Source: Actinomycetes bacterium (GTDB lineage: Bacteria > Actinomycetota > Actinomycetes > Propionibacteriales > Nocardioidaceae). From it: DNA of 9,499 nucleotides. The notes under the pieces were generated by a model. The model searched no databases. It was not told where the DNA came from and saw only the letters and a program-made list of their open reading frames with translations. The stretch spans positions 1 to 9,499 of the forward strand of contig JAEZKN010000479.1 of assembly GCA_023415395.1 (NCBI GenBank). The letters are read 5' to 3'. This document shows, one piece after another, positions 4,766 through 9,499 of this stretch; the stretch's first letter is position 1; the number at the start of each line of letters is the position of its first letter. Both the position numbers and the translations under genes were made by a program.

Positions 4766-6593
4766 GATCGCGTCCGCCTACGTCTCCATCCTGCCGAGCT
4801 TCAAGGGCGGCGAGGCCAGCATCACCAAGCAGCTCGACGGCCCCATCTCCAAGGCCTCGCAGACCGTCGGCAAGACCTCGGGGGCCGCCTACGGCAACTC
4901 GTTCTCGACGTCGGCCGGCGGCGTGATGAAGGCCGCTCTCGGCGCCGCGGTCATCGCGGGCGCGGCGAACGCGGCCAAGGACTTCATCGGCTCGTCGATC
5001 GACGAGGCCCGCGAGGCGCAGAAGGTCGGCGCAACCACCGAGCAGATTATCAAGACCACCGGCGGCGCGGCGAAGATCACCGCCGCCCAGGTCGGCGACC
5101 TCGCGACGGCGATCTCGCTCAAGACGGGCATGGACGACGAGGCGATCCAGTCGGGCGCGAACCTGCTGCTGACCTTCAAGAACGTCAAGAACGAGGTCGG
5201 CGAGGGCGCGAACATCTTCGACCGCGCGACCGCGGCAGCCGCGGACCTGTCGGCGGCCGGCTTCGGCGACCTCAACGGCGCGAGCAAGCAGCTCGGCAAG
5301 GCGCTCAACGACCCGCTCAAGGGCATGACCGCCCTGTCGCGCTCCGGGGTGACGTTCACCGCCGAGCAGAAGGAGCAGGTCAAGGCTCTCGTGGCGACCG
5401 GGGACATCCTCGGAGCGCAGAAGGTCATCCTCAGCGAGGTCGAGGGCCAGGTCGGCGGGACCGCGGCGGCGTCGGCGACCGCGTCCGAGAAGATGGCCGT
5501 CGGCTGGGGGAACCTCCAGGAGTCGATCGGCACGCTGCTCCTGCCCGTCATCGACCAGCTGCAGGGCGTTCTCACCGCAGCGTTCGCCTGGATCTCCGAG
5601 AACACCTGGGTGCTCGGCGTGTTCGCCGGCGGCGTGACCGCGATCGCGCTCGCGATGGGCGTCGCCAAGATCGCGACCATCCAGTGGAGCGCCACCCTGC
5701 TCGCCAGCCCCATCACCTGGATCGTCGTGGGCATCGTCGCGCTCATCGCCGCGCTCGTGCTGCTGATCGCGAACTGGGACAGCGTCGTCGCCTGGCTCAA
5801 GAAGGTCTGGGGTGGCATCGTCACGTGGCTCGGCGGCGTATGGGACTCCATCGTCAGCGGCGTCCGCGCCGGCTGGGACGCGGTCGTGCGCTGGATCAAG
5901 GACGCCGCGACCAAGGTCGTCGGCTTCTTCATGAAGTGGTCGCTCATCGGCGTCATCGCCTCGAACTGGGACTCGATCAAGTCCGGCGCGACGAGCGCGT
6001 GGAACGGCATCGTCGACTGGATCAAGGGTGTCCCTGGCAAGGTCGTCGGCTTCTTCCAGCGGTGGACGATCGTCGGGCAGATCGCGTCCCACTGGACCCA
6101 GATCAAGACCGACGTCGAGGACATCTGGGGCAAGATCCTCGACTTCTTCAAGGGCATCCCGGGCAAGATTGGCGGCGCGTTCTCCGGCCTCGGGTCCGCG
6201 CTCACGAGCCCGTTCCGCAGCGCGTTCAACTCCATCGCCGGCTTCTGGAACCGCACGGTCGGGTCGCTCAGCTTCTCGATCCCCGACTGGGTTCCCGGCA
6301 TCGGCGGCAACAGCTTCTCGCTGCCGAAGATCCCGCTGCTCGCACAGGGCGGCGTCGTCACCTCGGCCACCGCGGCGATCCTTGGCGAGGGCGCCGAGCC
6401 CGAGGCGGTCCTTCCGCTGTCCCGGCTCGACGGGATGCTCGAGCGCGCCGCCTCGTCCGGCGGGACGCCGCGCGAGCTCGTCGTCGTCGACTCCGACGGC
6501 GCGCTCATCGGGCGCATGCGAGTCGAGGCCGGTGGCGTGATGACGGGCGCGGTGCGGCCCCTGGATGCTGGGGTGAGCGCGTGGCCGCGGTAG
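4758..6593 (+). CDS. Phage tail tape-measure protein
   Basis: A 611-residue protein from GTG 4758, with GGGGAGG (4745-4751) 6 nt upstream. The N-terminus 'SEIASAYVSILPSFKGGEASITKQL' is typical of actinophage tape measures. Residues ~75-265 match the PhageMin_Tail/TP901 core: 'DAREAQ..GATTEQ'-like start, 'LGKALNDPLKGMTALSRSGVTFTAEQKEQVKAL', 'GAQKVILSEVEGQVGGTAAA', 'GNLQESIGTLLLPVI'. Residues ~284-338 are hydrophobic with two likely membrane segments. Residues 341-470 are a Trp-rich region with 42-residue repeats (377-418, 419-460). The C-terminus 'LLAQGGVVTSATAAILGEGAEPEAVLPLSRL' (527-557) is the conserved tape-measure ending, so the gene is full length. In phages it sets tail length and aids DNA injection. 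At 611 aa it is short for this family, implying a short tail. No other tail gene is in the window. Confidence 0.92.
   Translation: MSEIASAYVSILPSFKGGEASITKQLDGPISKASQTVGKTSGAAYGNSFSTSAGGVMKAALGAAVIAGAANAAKDFIGSSIDEAREAQKVGATTEQIIKTTGGAAKITAAQVGDLATAISLKTGMDDEAIQSGANLLLTFKNVKNEVGEGANIFDRATAAAADLSAAGFGDLNGASKQLGKALNDPLKGMTALSRSGVTFTAEQKEQVKALVATGDILGAQKVILSEVEGQVGGTAAASATASEKMAVGWGNLQESIGTLLLPVIDQLQGVLTAAFAWISENTWVLGVFAGGVTAIALAMGVAKIATIQWSATLLASPITWIVVGIVALIAALVLLIANWDSVVAWLKKVWGGIVTWLGGVWDSIVSGVRAGWDAVVRWIKDAATKVVGFFMKWSLIGVIASNWDSIKSGATSAWNGIVDWIKGVPGKVVGFFQRWTIVGQIASHWTQIKTDVEDIWGKILDFFKGIPGKIGGAFSGLGSALTSPFRSAFNSIAGFWNRTVGSLSFSIPDWVPGIGGNSFSLPKIPLLAQGGVVTSATAAILGEGAEPEAVLPLSRLDGMLERAASSGGTPRELVVVDSDGALIGRMRVEAGGVMTGAVRPLDAGVSAWPR
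5886..6137 (+). repeat. Two 42-codon (126-bp) diverged tandem repeats in the tape-measure gene
   Basis: Residues 377-418 and 419-460 align: 'V.WIK....KVVGFF..W...G.IAS.W..IK........W..I'. A third partial copy starts at residue 461 ('LDFFKGIPGKI'). Conserved Trp, Lys-Val-Val-Gly-Phe-Phe and Ile-Ala-Ser positions support true internal duplication. Such repeats are expected in a length-determining helical protein. Confidence 0.7.
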
Positions 6594-6603
6594 GTCGTCG
6601 GCG

Positions 6604-7062
6604 CTAGGACTTGGACCGGTCGATGATTCCGCCAAGCTTGGGCTGGATGCGCTCCAGTTCCGCTTCGTCGGCGTTGACGACCCAATTCGGGCCGACGAGC
6701 AACACCGGGCCGCCGATCGACTGGCTCAGCGCCTTGAGGTTGCTCACCTGCTCGTCTCTCCGGTCCTGCGACGAGTAGATCATGAGCACCGTGGACGGCG
6801 AGCAGTCAGCCGCCTCGGCTGCCAACGCCATCCCGTCTCGTGGCGCGAAACCCGGGCACGCGAGGCCGGCAGCCACCGCGGCGTCCCGAAGTGCGACCAC
6901 CGTGTTGTACGACGCGTCAGCGACGACATCCGAAGGGGCGGCATCCGAAGGGGCGGCGTTGGCGGGTAGGGTCGTCGCGCCCCGAGTAGCGTTCGGCACC
7001 TCGTCCGTGCAGCCCGCGAACACGAGTGCGGAGATGAGCGCGAGTGATCCGATCCTGCGCAC
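6604..7062 (-). CDS. Small secreted lipoprotein of unknown function
   Basis: The best start is the GTG at 7062 (minus), with GAAGGGGG just upstream. It gives 152 residues beginning 'MRRIGSLALISALVFAGC': a basic start, a hydrophobic core and a lipobox 'FAGC' with lipidated Cys18. An ATG at 7101 would put 13 residues in front of this signal and is less likely. After a low-complexity Ala/Pro/Ser/Asp linker, the mature domain (about residues 55-152) includes 'DAAVAAGLACPGFAPRDGMA', a second Cys in 'AADCSPSTVLMIYSS', and the C-terminal 'GGPVLLVGPNWVVNADEAELERIQPKLGGII'. Two cysteines could form a disulfide outside the membrane. Similar small actinobacterial lipoproteins of unknown role share the 'GPNWvv' ending. 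The gene converges on the tape-measure gene with a 10-bp gap, a cargo (moron-like) position. Confidence 0.82.
   Translation of the reverse strand: MRRIGSLALISALVFAGCTDEVPNATRGATTLPANAAPSDAAPSDVVADASYNTVVALRDAAVAAGLACPGFAPRDGMALAAEAADCSPSTVLMIYSSQDRRDEQVSNLKALSQSIGGPVLLVGPNWVVNADEAELERIQPKLGGIIDRSKS
6927..6956. repeat. Tandem 15-bp duplication in the lipoprotein linker
   Basis: CATCCGAAGGGGCGG occurs twice head to tail (6927-6941 and 6942-6956), encoding the repeated 'AAPSD' of the linker after the lipid anchor. It is a recent-looking slippage duplication that keeps frame and lengthens the spacer. Confidence 0.85.
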
Positions 7063-7355
7063 GATGCCCCCTTCGACCGCGATCGCTAGTGGGATCGTCA
7101 TGGCCACTACCGTGGCACTCGGGGAAGCGGCACACGCCTTCCTGCGAGGGTGAAAACAGCGTGCTCTCGATACGGCCAGCATCGCGGCGGCGGGGTCAAA
7201 CTGGACGCGGTGTGATGGGCGACGCGCAGAACGTCCAGCGAATGTGCTGCGCTCTCGCGCTGTGTGTGACACGATGACATGGCGCGGACGGCCACCTGCT
7301 GGGGGTTCAACCTGGCACCCGGGAGACGCCGGTTACAAAGCTGGTCGACGCGCAC
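7063..7355. other. Intergenic stretch between lipoprotein and DUF3800 genes
   Basis: About 290 bp with no convincing gene. ORFs on both strands here have atypical composition and no recognisable protein pattern. It should contain the lipoprotein promoter on the minus strand and the 3' end of the DUF3800 transcript. Confidence 0.5.
7167..7199 (-). promoter_or_regulatory. Possible promoter for the lipoprotein gene
   Basis: On the minus strand TTGACC (7199-7194) is a good -35 match. A weak -10-like GTATCGA lies about 20 nt downstream. It is about 100 bp before the lipoprotein GTG. Spacing and the -10 are poor, so this is tentative. Confidence 0.2.
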
Positions 7356-8114
7356 TCACAGAGCCGCCACCCACGGGTGTGCGGCTCTTGTGGCCTCTCC
7401 CCACGGCAGCATCTTGAGGCCGTACGACGTCAGCTGCTTGGCGTCGTCCCTGCCGCGGTAGAAGCGTTCGGCGTATGCCTGGATGTACCGCTGCTCGGTG
7501 TTCCCGAACTCGTCCGCGTTGAAGGCCGCCCCGATGCTTGACGCGACCACGTCTGCGACCTGCAGCATCGCCTCCGACTCGGGGCGATCGATCCGGCTCT
7601 GAGTGTTGCTAATGCAGTCCCATCGGACCTTGCAGTCGTCGCGGCTCATGCCTCGCAAGCGCGCCTCGTACTCGCGGAGCTTTGCCTTGGGGAAGCCGCG
7701 CACGTGACCGAGCGTGTACTCCAACTCCATGTTCCGCTCGCTGGCAAGCCAAGACATCCGCTCGAGCAGCAACCTGAACGCGAACATGTAGGCGTGGTCT
7801 TCGGTGAAGTCGCGTGACTTCGGCAGGTGGCGCTTGCATGCGACGACCGCGCTCGCTCGCGCGAATGGCTGCGTGCCGAACGCCTGGCATGCACGGAGCC
7901 GATCCTTGTGTGCCACGTAGCCCTTCCAGTGCAGCACCTGCCCCGGCTGGCGCCGAAGGTCGGAGCGTAAGTCCTCGAGCCATTGCTCAGCCTGGGGTCG
8001 ACGATGCTCGGGCATCAGGACGGCCGCCAGGACGAAGTAGTCCGACGACGCCTTGGTCATCGCCCGCTGTCCCGACTCGTCGATGAACGCCAGTAGCTTC
8101 TCCCGGTGCCTCAT
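7356..8114 (-). CDS. DUF3800 family protein
   Basis: A 252-residue protein starting at ATG 8114. The N-terminal 'LLAFIDESG' (Asp12, Glu13) is the family hallmark. 'VLHWKGY' (60-66) and 'EAMLQVADVVASSIGAAF' (Asp188) match the other conserved acidic and aromatic positions. The family has been proposed to adopt an RNase H-like fold, with the acidic residues as a metal site, but its activity is not established. DUF3800 genes are frequent in phages, genomic islands and near defence genes. The start codon overlaps the stop of a tiny excisionase-like gene (ATGA), and there is no clear ribosome site of its own, so translation is probably coupled to that gene. By eye its GC content is lower than the phage-like operon's, consistent with a separately acquired cargo gene. 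Confidence 0.87.
   Translation of the reverse strand: MRHREKLLAFIDESGQRAMTKASSDYFVLAAVLMPEHRRPQAEQWLEDLRSDLRRQPGQVLHWKGYVAHKDRLRACQAFGTQPFARASAVVACKRHLPKSRDFTEDHAYMFAFRLLLERMSWLASERNMELEYTLGHVRGFPKAKLREYEARLRGMSRDDCKVRWDCISNTQSRIDRPESEAMLQVADVVASSIGAAFNADEFGNTEQRYIQAYAERFYRGRDDAKQLTSYGLKMLPWGEATRAAHPWVAAL
7360..7388 (-). terminator. Hairpin overlapping the DUF3800 3' end (possible terminator)
   Basis: AGAGCCGC (7360-7367) pairs with GCGGCTCT (7381-7388). CACC/GGTG pairs extend it inward around a 4-nt loop, with one bulge. It covers the last codons of the gene. There is no T-run after it on either strand, so intrinsic termination is uncertain. Confidence 0.35.
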
Positions 8115-8290
8115 GCCGGCCCGTCACCACCCGCGTCCTGCGACCTGTCCTCAAGGGCCAGAGCGGAGACCTTCCTGGCCTTCCACGCGGCGAACTCGGG
8201 AAGTGCCCCGGCGCGCAGCATTCGGCGGGCCGGTTCGACGCTCGGGTGGCGGAGATCGTCGGCGACCGCTGGGGGTGTCATGGCTTGCAC
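8111..8290 (-). CDS. Wing-deleted excisionase-like protein (59 aa), coupled to DUF3800
   Basis: It starts at GTG 8290 (MQAMTPP...) or ATG 8281. The GTG is preferred because the leader GCAGGCTG lies exactly 6 nt upstream, as in two sister genes. The sequence 'MTPPAVADDLRHPSVEPARRMLRAGALPEFAAWKARK' aligns with the 83-aa protein at 8760-9011: 22 of the first 31 residues are identical, and both have a following '.AWKA.K'. Between 'LP' and 'AWKA' 13 codons are missing. These correspond to the sister's 'GFKVGRAWRVDPDEL' wing strand. The frame is intact to TGA 8111-8113, which overlaps the DUF3800 ATG. It retains the helix-turn-helix but probably not normal DNA affinity. It may be a decayed gene kept as a translational leader, or a modified regulator. 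Confidence 0.65.
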   Translation of the reverse strand: MQAMTPPAVADDLRHPSVEPARRMLRAGALPEFAAWKARKVSALALEDRSQDAGGDGPA

Positions 8291-8366
8291 GAGTCACAGC
8301 CTGCCGCACGTGTTCCACTCGGCGGGCTCTTCACCCCCGCGGGTTTGCAGTGGCAGGCTGCCCGCC
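8291..8366. promoter_or_regulatory. Divergent promoter/leader region with GCAGGCTG inverted repeat
   Basis: This 76-bp gap separates the divergent starts at 8290 (-) and 8367 (+). CAGCCTGCC (8297-8305) and GGCAGGCTG (8352-8360) form an inverted repeat, placing GCAGGCTG 6 nt before each start codon. The AGG may act as a weak ribosome site, or CAGGCT as a degenerate -10 for leaderless transcripts. No clear -35 boxes are visible. Confidence 0.45.
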
Positions 8367-8582
8367 ATGGCGACACTCATCACGCTGACCCGCGTCTCGT
8401 ACACCCTCTCAGAGGCGGCGCTGGCTACGGGCATCTCTGAGAGCACGATCCGCCAGGCGGTCTACGACGGCGAACTCATCGCTCACTACGTGGGCGAGAA
8501 GGCCAGCAAGCCCGTCTTTCGCGCCGTCGAGCTGGACGCCTGGATCGCGTCCCTGCCGACCGAGCGCGGCGCCCGGCGGTAG
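8367..8582 (+). CDS. Small excisionase/MerR-type DNA-binding protein (71 aa)
   Basis: The start ATG 8367 follows the GCAGGCTG leader by 6 nt. 'YTLSEAALATGISESTIRQAVYDGELIAHYVGEKASKPVFRAVELDAWIASLP' is a complete HTH_17 domain: an N-terminal helix, recognition helix 'SESTIRQAVYDGEL', a beta wing with two basic residues, and the closing 'ELDAWIASLP' helix. It is a paralogue of the 61-aa protein at 9113-9298, sharing 'YT.SEAA..G.S...I..A' and 'LdAW..aLP'. It is transcribed divergently from the wing-deleted gene. The family includes recombination directionality factors (Xis) and small transcription regulators; which applies here cannot be told without the integrase. It is the only + strand gene in the right part. 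Confidence 0.8.
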   Translation: MATLITLTRVSYTLSEAALATGISESTIRQAVYDGELIAHYVGEKASKPVFRAVELDAWIASLPTERGARR

Positions 8583-8759
8583 CGCTCCCGGCGTCCGCCC
8601 CCGAGCCGGCGCGCTCAGGCTGATGTCGCGTCGTGGGGGCAGCTCAGTACCTCCGCCCTCGCCGCGCGCGCCAGTGCAGGGCCACCCCGGGCCGGGGGTG
8701 TGGGGCCAAACGTCGCCAACACGTCGTTGAGTGCCCTCTGGGGTCAGCGGAGGGCGGCG
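8583..8759. other. Convergent intergenic region with GC-rich hairpins
   Basis: 177 bp between two convergent excisionase-like genes. It contains a hairpin CACCCC (8683-8688) / GGGGTG (8695-8700) and a second one, GCCCTC (8733-8738) / GAGGGC (8750-8755), just past the stop of the minus-strand gene. Both could aid bidirectional termination, though neither has a T-run. No gene is seen. Confidence 0.4.
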
Positions 8760-9011
8760 TCACTCCCGCCTGAGGCGCGCGTGACGGTCGATCGCGGCCT
8801 GCGAGCGGGCCGACCTCGGCGCGATGCGGTTCGGGTCGCCGGGGCGAGCGGCCTTCTTGGCCTTCCACTCGGCGAGCTCGTCGGGGTCGACGCGCCACGC
8901 GCGCCCGACCTTGAAGCCGGGGAGGTCGCCAGCGCGCAACATGCGCAGGACGGCCTCGACGCTCTCGAGGCGCAGGTCATCGGCGACGTCCGCAGGTGTC
9001 ATTGCTCGCAT
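8760..9011 (-). CDS. Excisionase-like winged-helix protein (83 aa)
   Basis: It starts at ATG 9011 (MRAMTP...), 6 nt after the GCAGGCTG leader; ATG 9002 is an alternative. 'TPADVADDLRLESVEAVLRMLRAGDLPGFKVGRAWRVDPDELAEWKAKK' is a full HTH_17/excisionase domain: helix 1, recognition helix 'SVEAVLRMLRAGDLP', the wing 'GFKVGRAWRVD', then the closing helix. The remaining ~30 residues form a basic tail ('RIAPRSARSQAAIDRHARLRRE') not present in minimal Xis proteins. It is the intact counterpart of the wing-deleted protein at 8111-8290; similarity extends into the upstream leader, so they arose by duplication. It lies downstream of the 61-aa gene on the same strand, probably co-transcribed. Probable role: directionality factor or small repressor. 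Confidence 0.8.
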   Translation of the reverse strand: MRAMTPADVADDLRLESVEAVLRMLRAGDLPGFKVGRAWRVDPDELAEWKAKKAARPGDPNRIAPRSARSQAAIDRHARLRRE

Positions 9012-9112
9012 GGGCAACAGCCTGCGCTATTCCGCGTATCCCGCACGTCGGATGGTTCCGCGCTAGCCCGGACCCCCTGGCGGGGCCGCGGACGCTCGAC
9101 GGTGCAGCTACG

Positions 9113-9298
9113 TCACGCCTCCGGCAGCGCCTCGAGCCACGCCTCGAGGTCCTTGGCCAGAATGGCGTACCGACGACCGAGGCGCCTGGCCCGCAGGGTC
9201 GGGAGACCAGTCGCGGCCTCGCTGCCGTGGATCGCCTTCTGGATCCGCGAGACGCTCGTGCCGGCCAGTTCGGCCGCTTCGCTGATCGTGTACGCCAT
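9113..9298 (-). CDS. Small excisionase/MerR-type DNA-binding protein (61 aa)
   Basis: The start ATG 9298 has AGG at 6 nt; a longer in-frame extension to 9451 has no plausible protein pattern and is rejected. 'AYTISEAAELAGTSVSRIQKAIHGSEAATGLPTLRARRLGRRYAILAKDLEAWLEALPEA' is a complete HTH_17 domain: 'SEAAELAGTSVSRIQKAI' HTH, a basic wing 'RARRLGRRYAI', and the closing 'DLEAWLEALP' helix. It is a paralogue of the 71-aa protein at 8367-8582. A pair of 8-bp direct repeats phased by 11 bp lies 50-68 bp upstream and could be its own operator. With the gene at 8760-9011, about 100 bp downstream on the same strand, it forms a second copy of the two-protein module seen at 8111-8582, with one member inverted. 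Confidence 0.8.
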   Translation of the reverse strand: MAYTISEAAELAGTSVSRIQKAIHGSEAATGLPTLRARRLGRRYAILAKDLEAWLEALPEA

Positions 9299-9347
9299 GC
9301 GAGACCTGTCGCGCTCTACGCGCCGGATGCCCATGCCCCAGCACCGT

Positions 9348-9366
9348 AGTCCGCAGAGAGTCCGCA
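9348..9366. promoter_or_regulatory. Helically phased direct repeats upstream of the 61-aa gene
   Basis: AGTCCGCA occurs at 9348-9355 and 9359-9366, an 11-bp period (one DNA turn). An inverted TGCGGA is at 9417-9422. Located where the minus-strand promoter should be, this looks like a tandem site for a small DNA-binding protein. Function is inferred. Confidence 0.4.
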
Positions 9367-9457
9367 ACAGCACCAACCGCACCCAACCATCGTCAACACT
9401 CGCCAGCGCCGTGACCTGCGGATATGCATCCCAGCCAACACGTGCCGACATCGCTCA

Positions 9458-9494
9458 ACACGCAGGACGTAGTTCGAGCTCTACTACGACGTGT
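9458..9494. repeat. Nested inverted repeats at the right edge
   Basis: Inner arms CGTAGT (9468-9473) and ACTACG (9483-9488) flank a 9-nt spacer. Outer arms ACACG (9458-9462) and CGTGT (9490-9494) enclose them. This lies beyond the excisionase-like genes, where an attachment site or divergent promoter for an integrase would be expected. The window ends here. Confidence 0.35.
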
Positions 9495-9499
9495 GATCG

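Noticed and set aside
4700..4800. Programmed -1 frameshift between the 112-aa protein and the tape measure, as for tail assembly chaperones
   Set aside because: The overlap is 8 bp, no convincing slippery heptamer is seen, and the tape-measure gene has its own strong ribosome site.
4716..6635. A 639-codon open frame on the minus strand opposite the tape-measure gene
   Set aside because: It is an antisense shadow produced by high GC content. The product is a composition-driven Arg/Asp/Ala-rich string without a family pattern, while the + strand protein is clearly a tape measure.
7290..7350. tRNA-like fragment on the minus strand (TTTGTAA followed by CCGGC, and GGTTCAA on the + strand)
   Set aside because: The anticodon-loop-like part has no matching 5' stem and the T-arm does not fold. 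It is not a tRNA and is too weak to call an attachment-site remnant.
7044..7355. Small ORFs of 72-82 codons on both strands between the lipoprotein and DUF3800 genes
   Set aside because: They overlap each other and have poor codon usage, no ribosome sites and no recognisable pattern.
9299..9451. N-terminal extension of the 61-aa excisionase-like gene to 9451
   Set aside because: The extra residues do not resemble any protein and the segment carries repeats fitting a promoter; the ATG at 9298 has a properly spaced AGG.
1..9499. CRISPR array
   Set aside because: No repeat set with regular spacers was found; the initiator-gene repeats are too short and irregular and lie within a coding frame.

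Overview
The window is about 9.5 kb of very GC-rich DNA with strong G/C preference at third codon positions. It carries a WhiB-like iron-sulfur protein, a family essentially confined to Actinobacteria and their phages, so the source is an actinobacterium or an actinophage-derived element. No integrase, terminase, capsid, portal, rRNA or tRNA gene is visible.

Left part (73-6593, all + strand). Ten genes form one compact operon. Seven of the nine junctions are stop/start overlaps, most of them ATGA or GTGA. In order they are: an XRE-like helix-turn-helix protein; two small unknowns; a phage-type replication initiator with a winged-helix N-terminus and an 'FW..YP...PSTWLN..RW.D' C-terminus; a probable replication partner; a WhiB-like regulator; a helix-turn-helix protein; a 262-residue helical unknown; a 112-residue helical unknown; and a complete 611-residue phage tail tape-measure protein. 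The initiator gene contains an iteron-like array (1786-1926) in the linker between its two domains. This is the lambda-O arrangement and the best origin candidate. The only real gap in the operon is 98 bp (4329-4426), C-rich on the + strand and ending with a T6 run.

Middle (6604-8114, - strand). A small secreted lipoprotein converges on the tape-measure gene. After an intergenic stretch of about 290 bp comes a DUF3800 protein ('FIDESG').

Right part (8111-9499). Four very small MerR/excisionase-type DNA-binding proteins lie within 1.2 kb and form two paralogous pairs. One of them (8111-8290, 59 aa) has lost the wing of its winged helix through a 13-codon in-frame gap and overlaps the DUF3800 start codon. 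Three of the four share an identical 8-base leader motif (GCAGGCTG) exactly 6 nt before the start codon, which fixes their starts. The right edge carries helically phased direct repeats and nested inverted repeats.

Interpretation (inference). The cluster looks like a self-replicating, phage-related integrative element, perhaps a phage satellite, rather than a normal prophage. Replication genes run directly into a lone tape-measure gene with no other virion gene between or after them. The tight coupling argues against random decay. The lipoprotein and DUF3800 genes occupy a cargo position, and the small excisionase-like proteins probably control excision or promoter switching next to an integrase outside the window.
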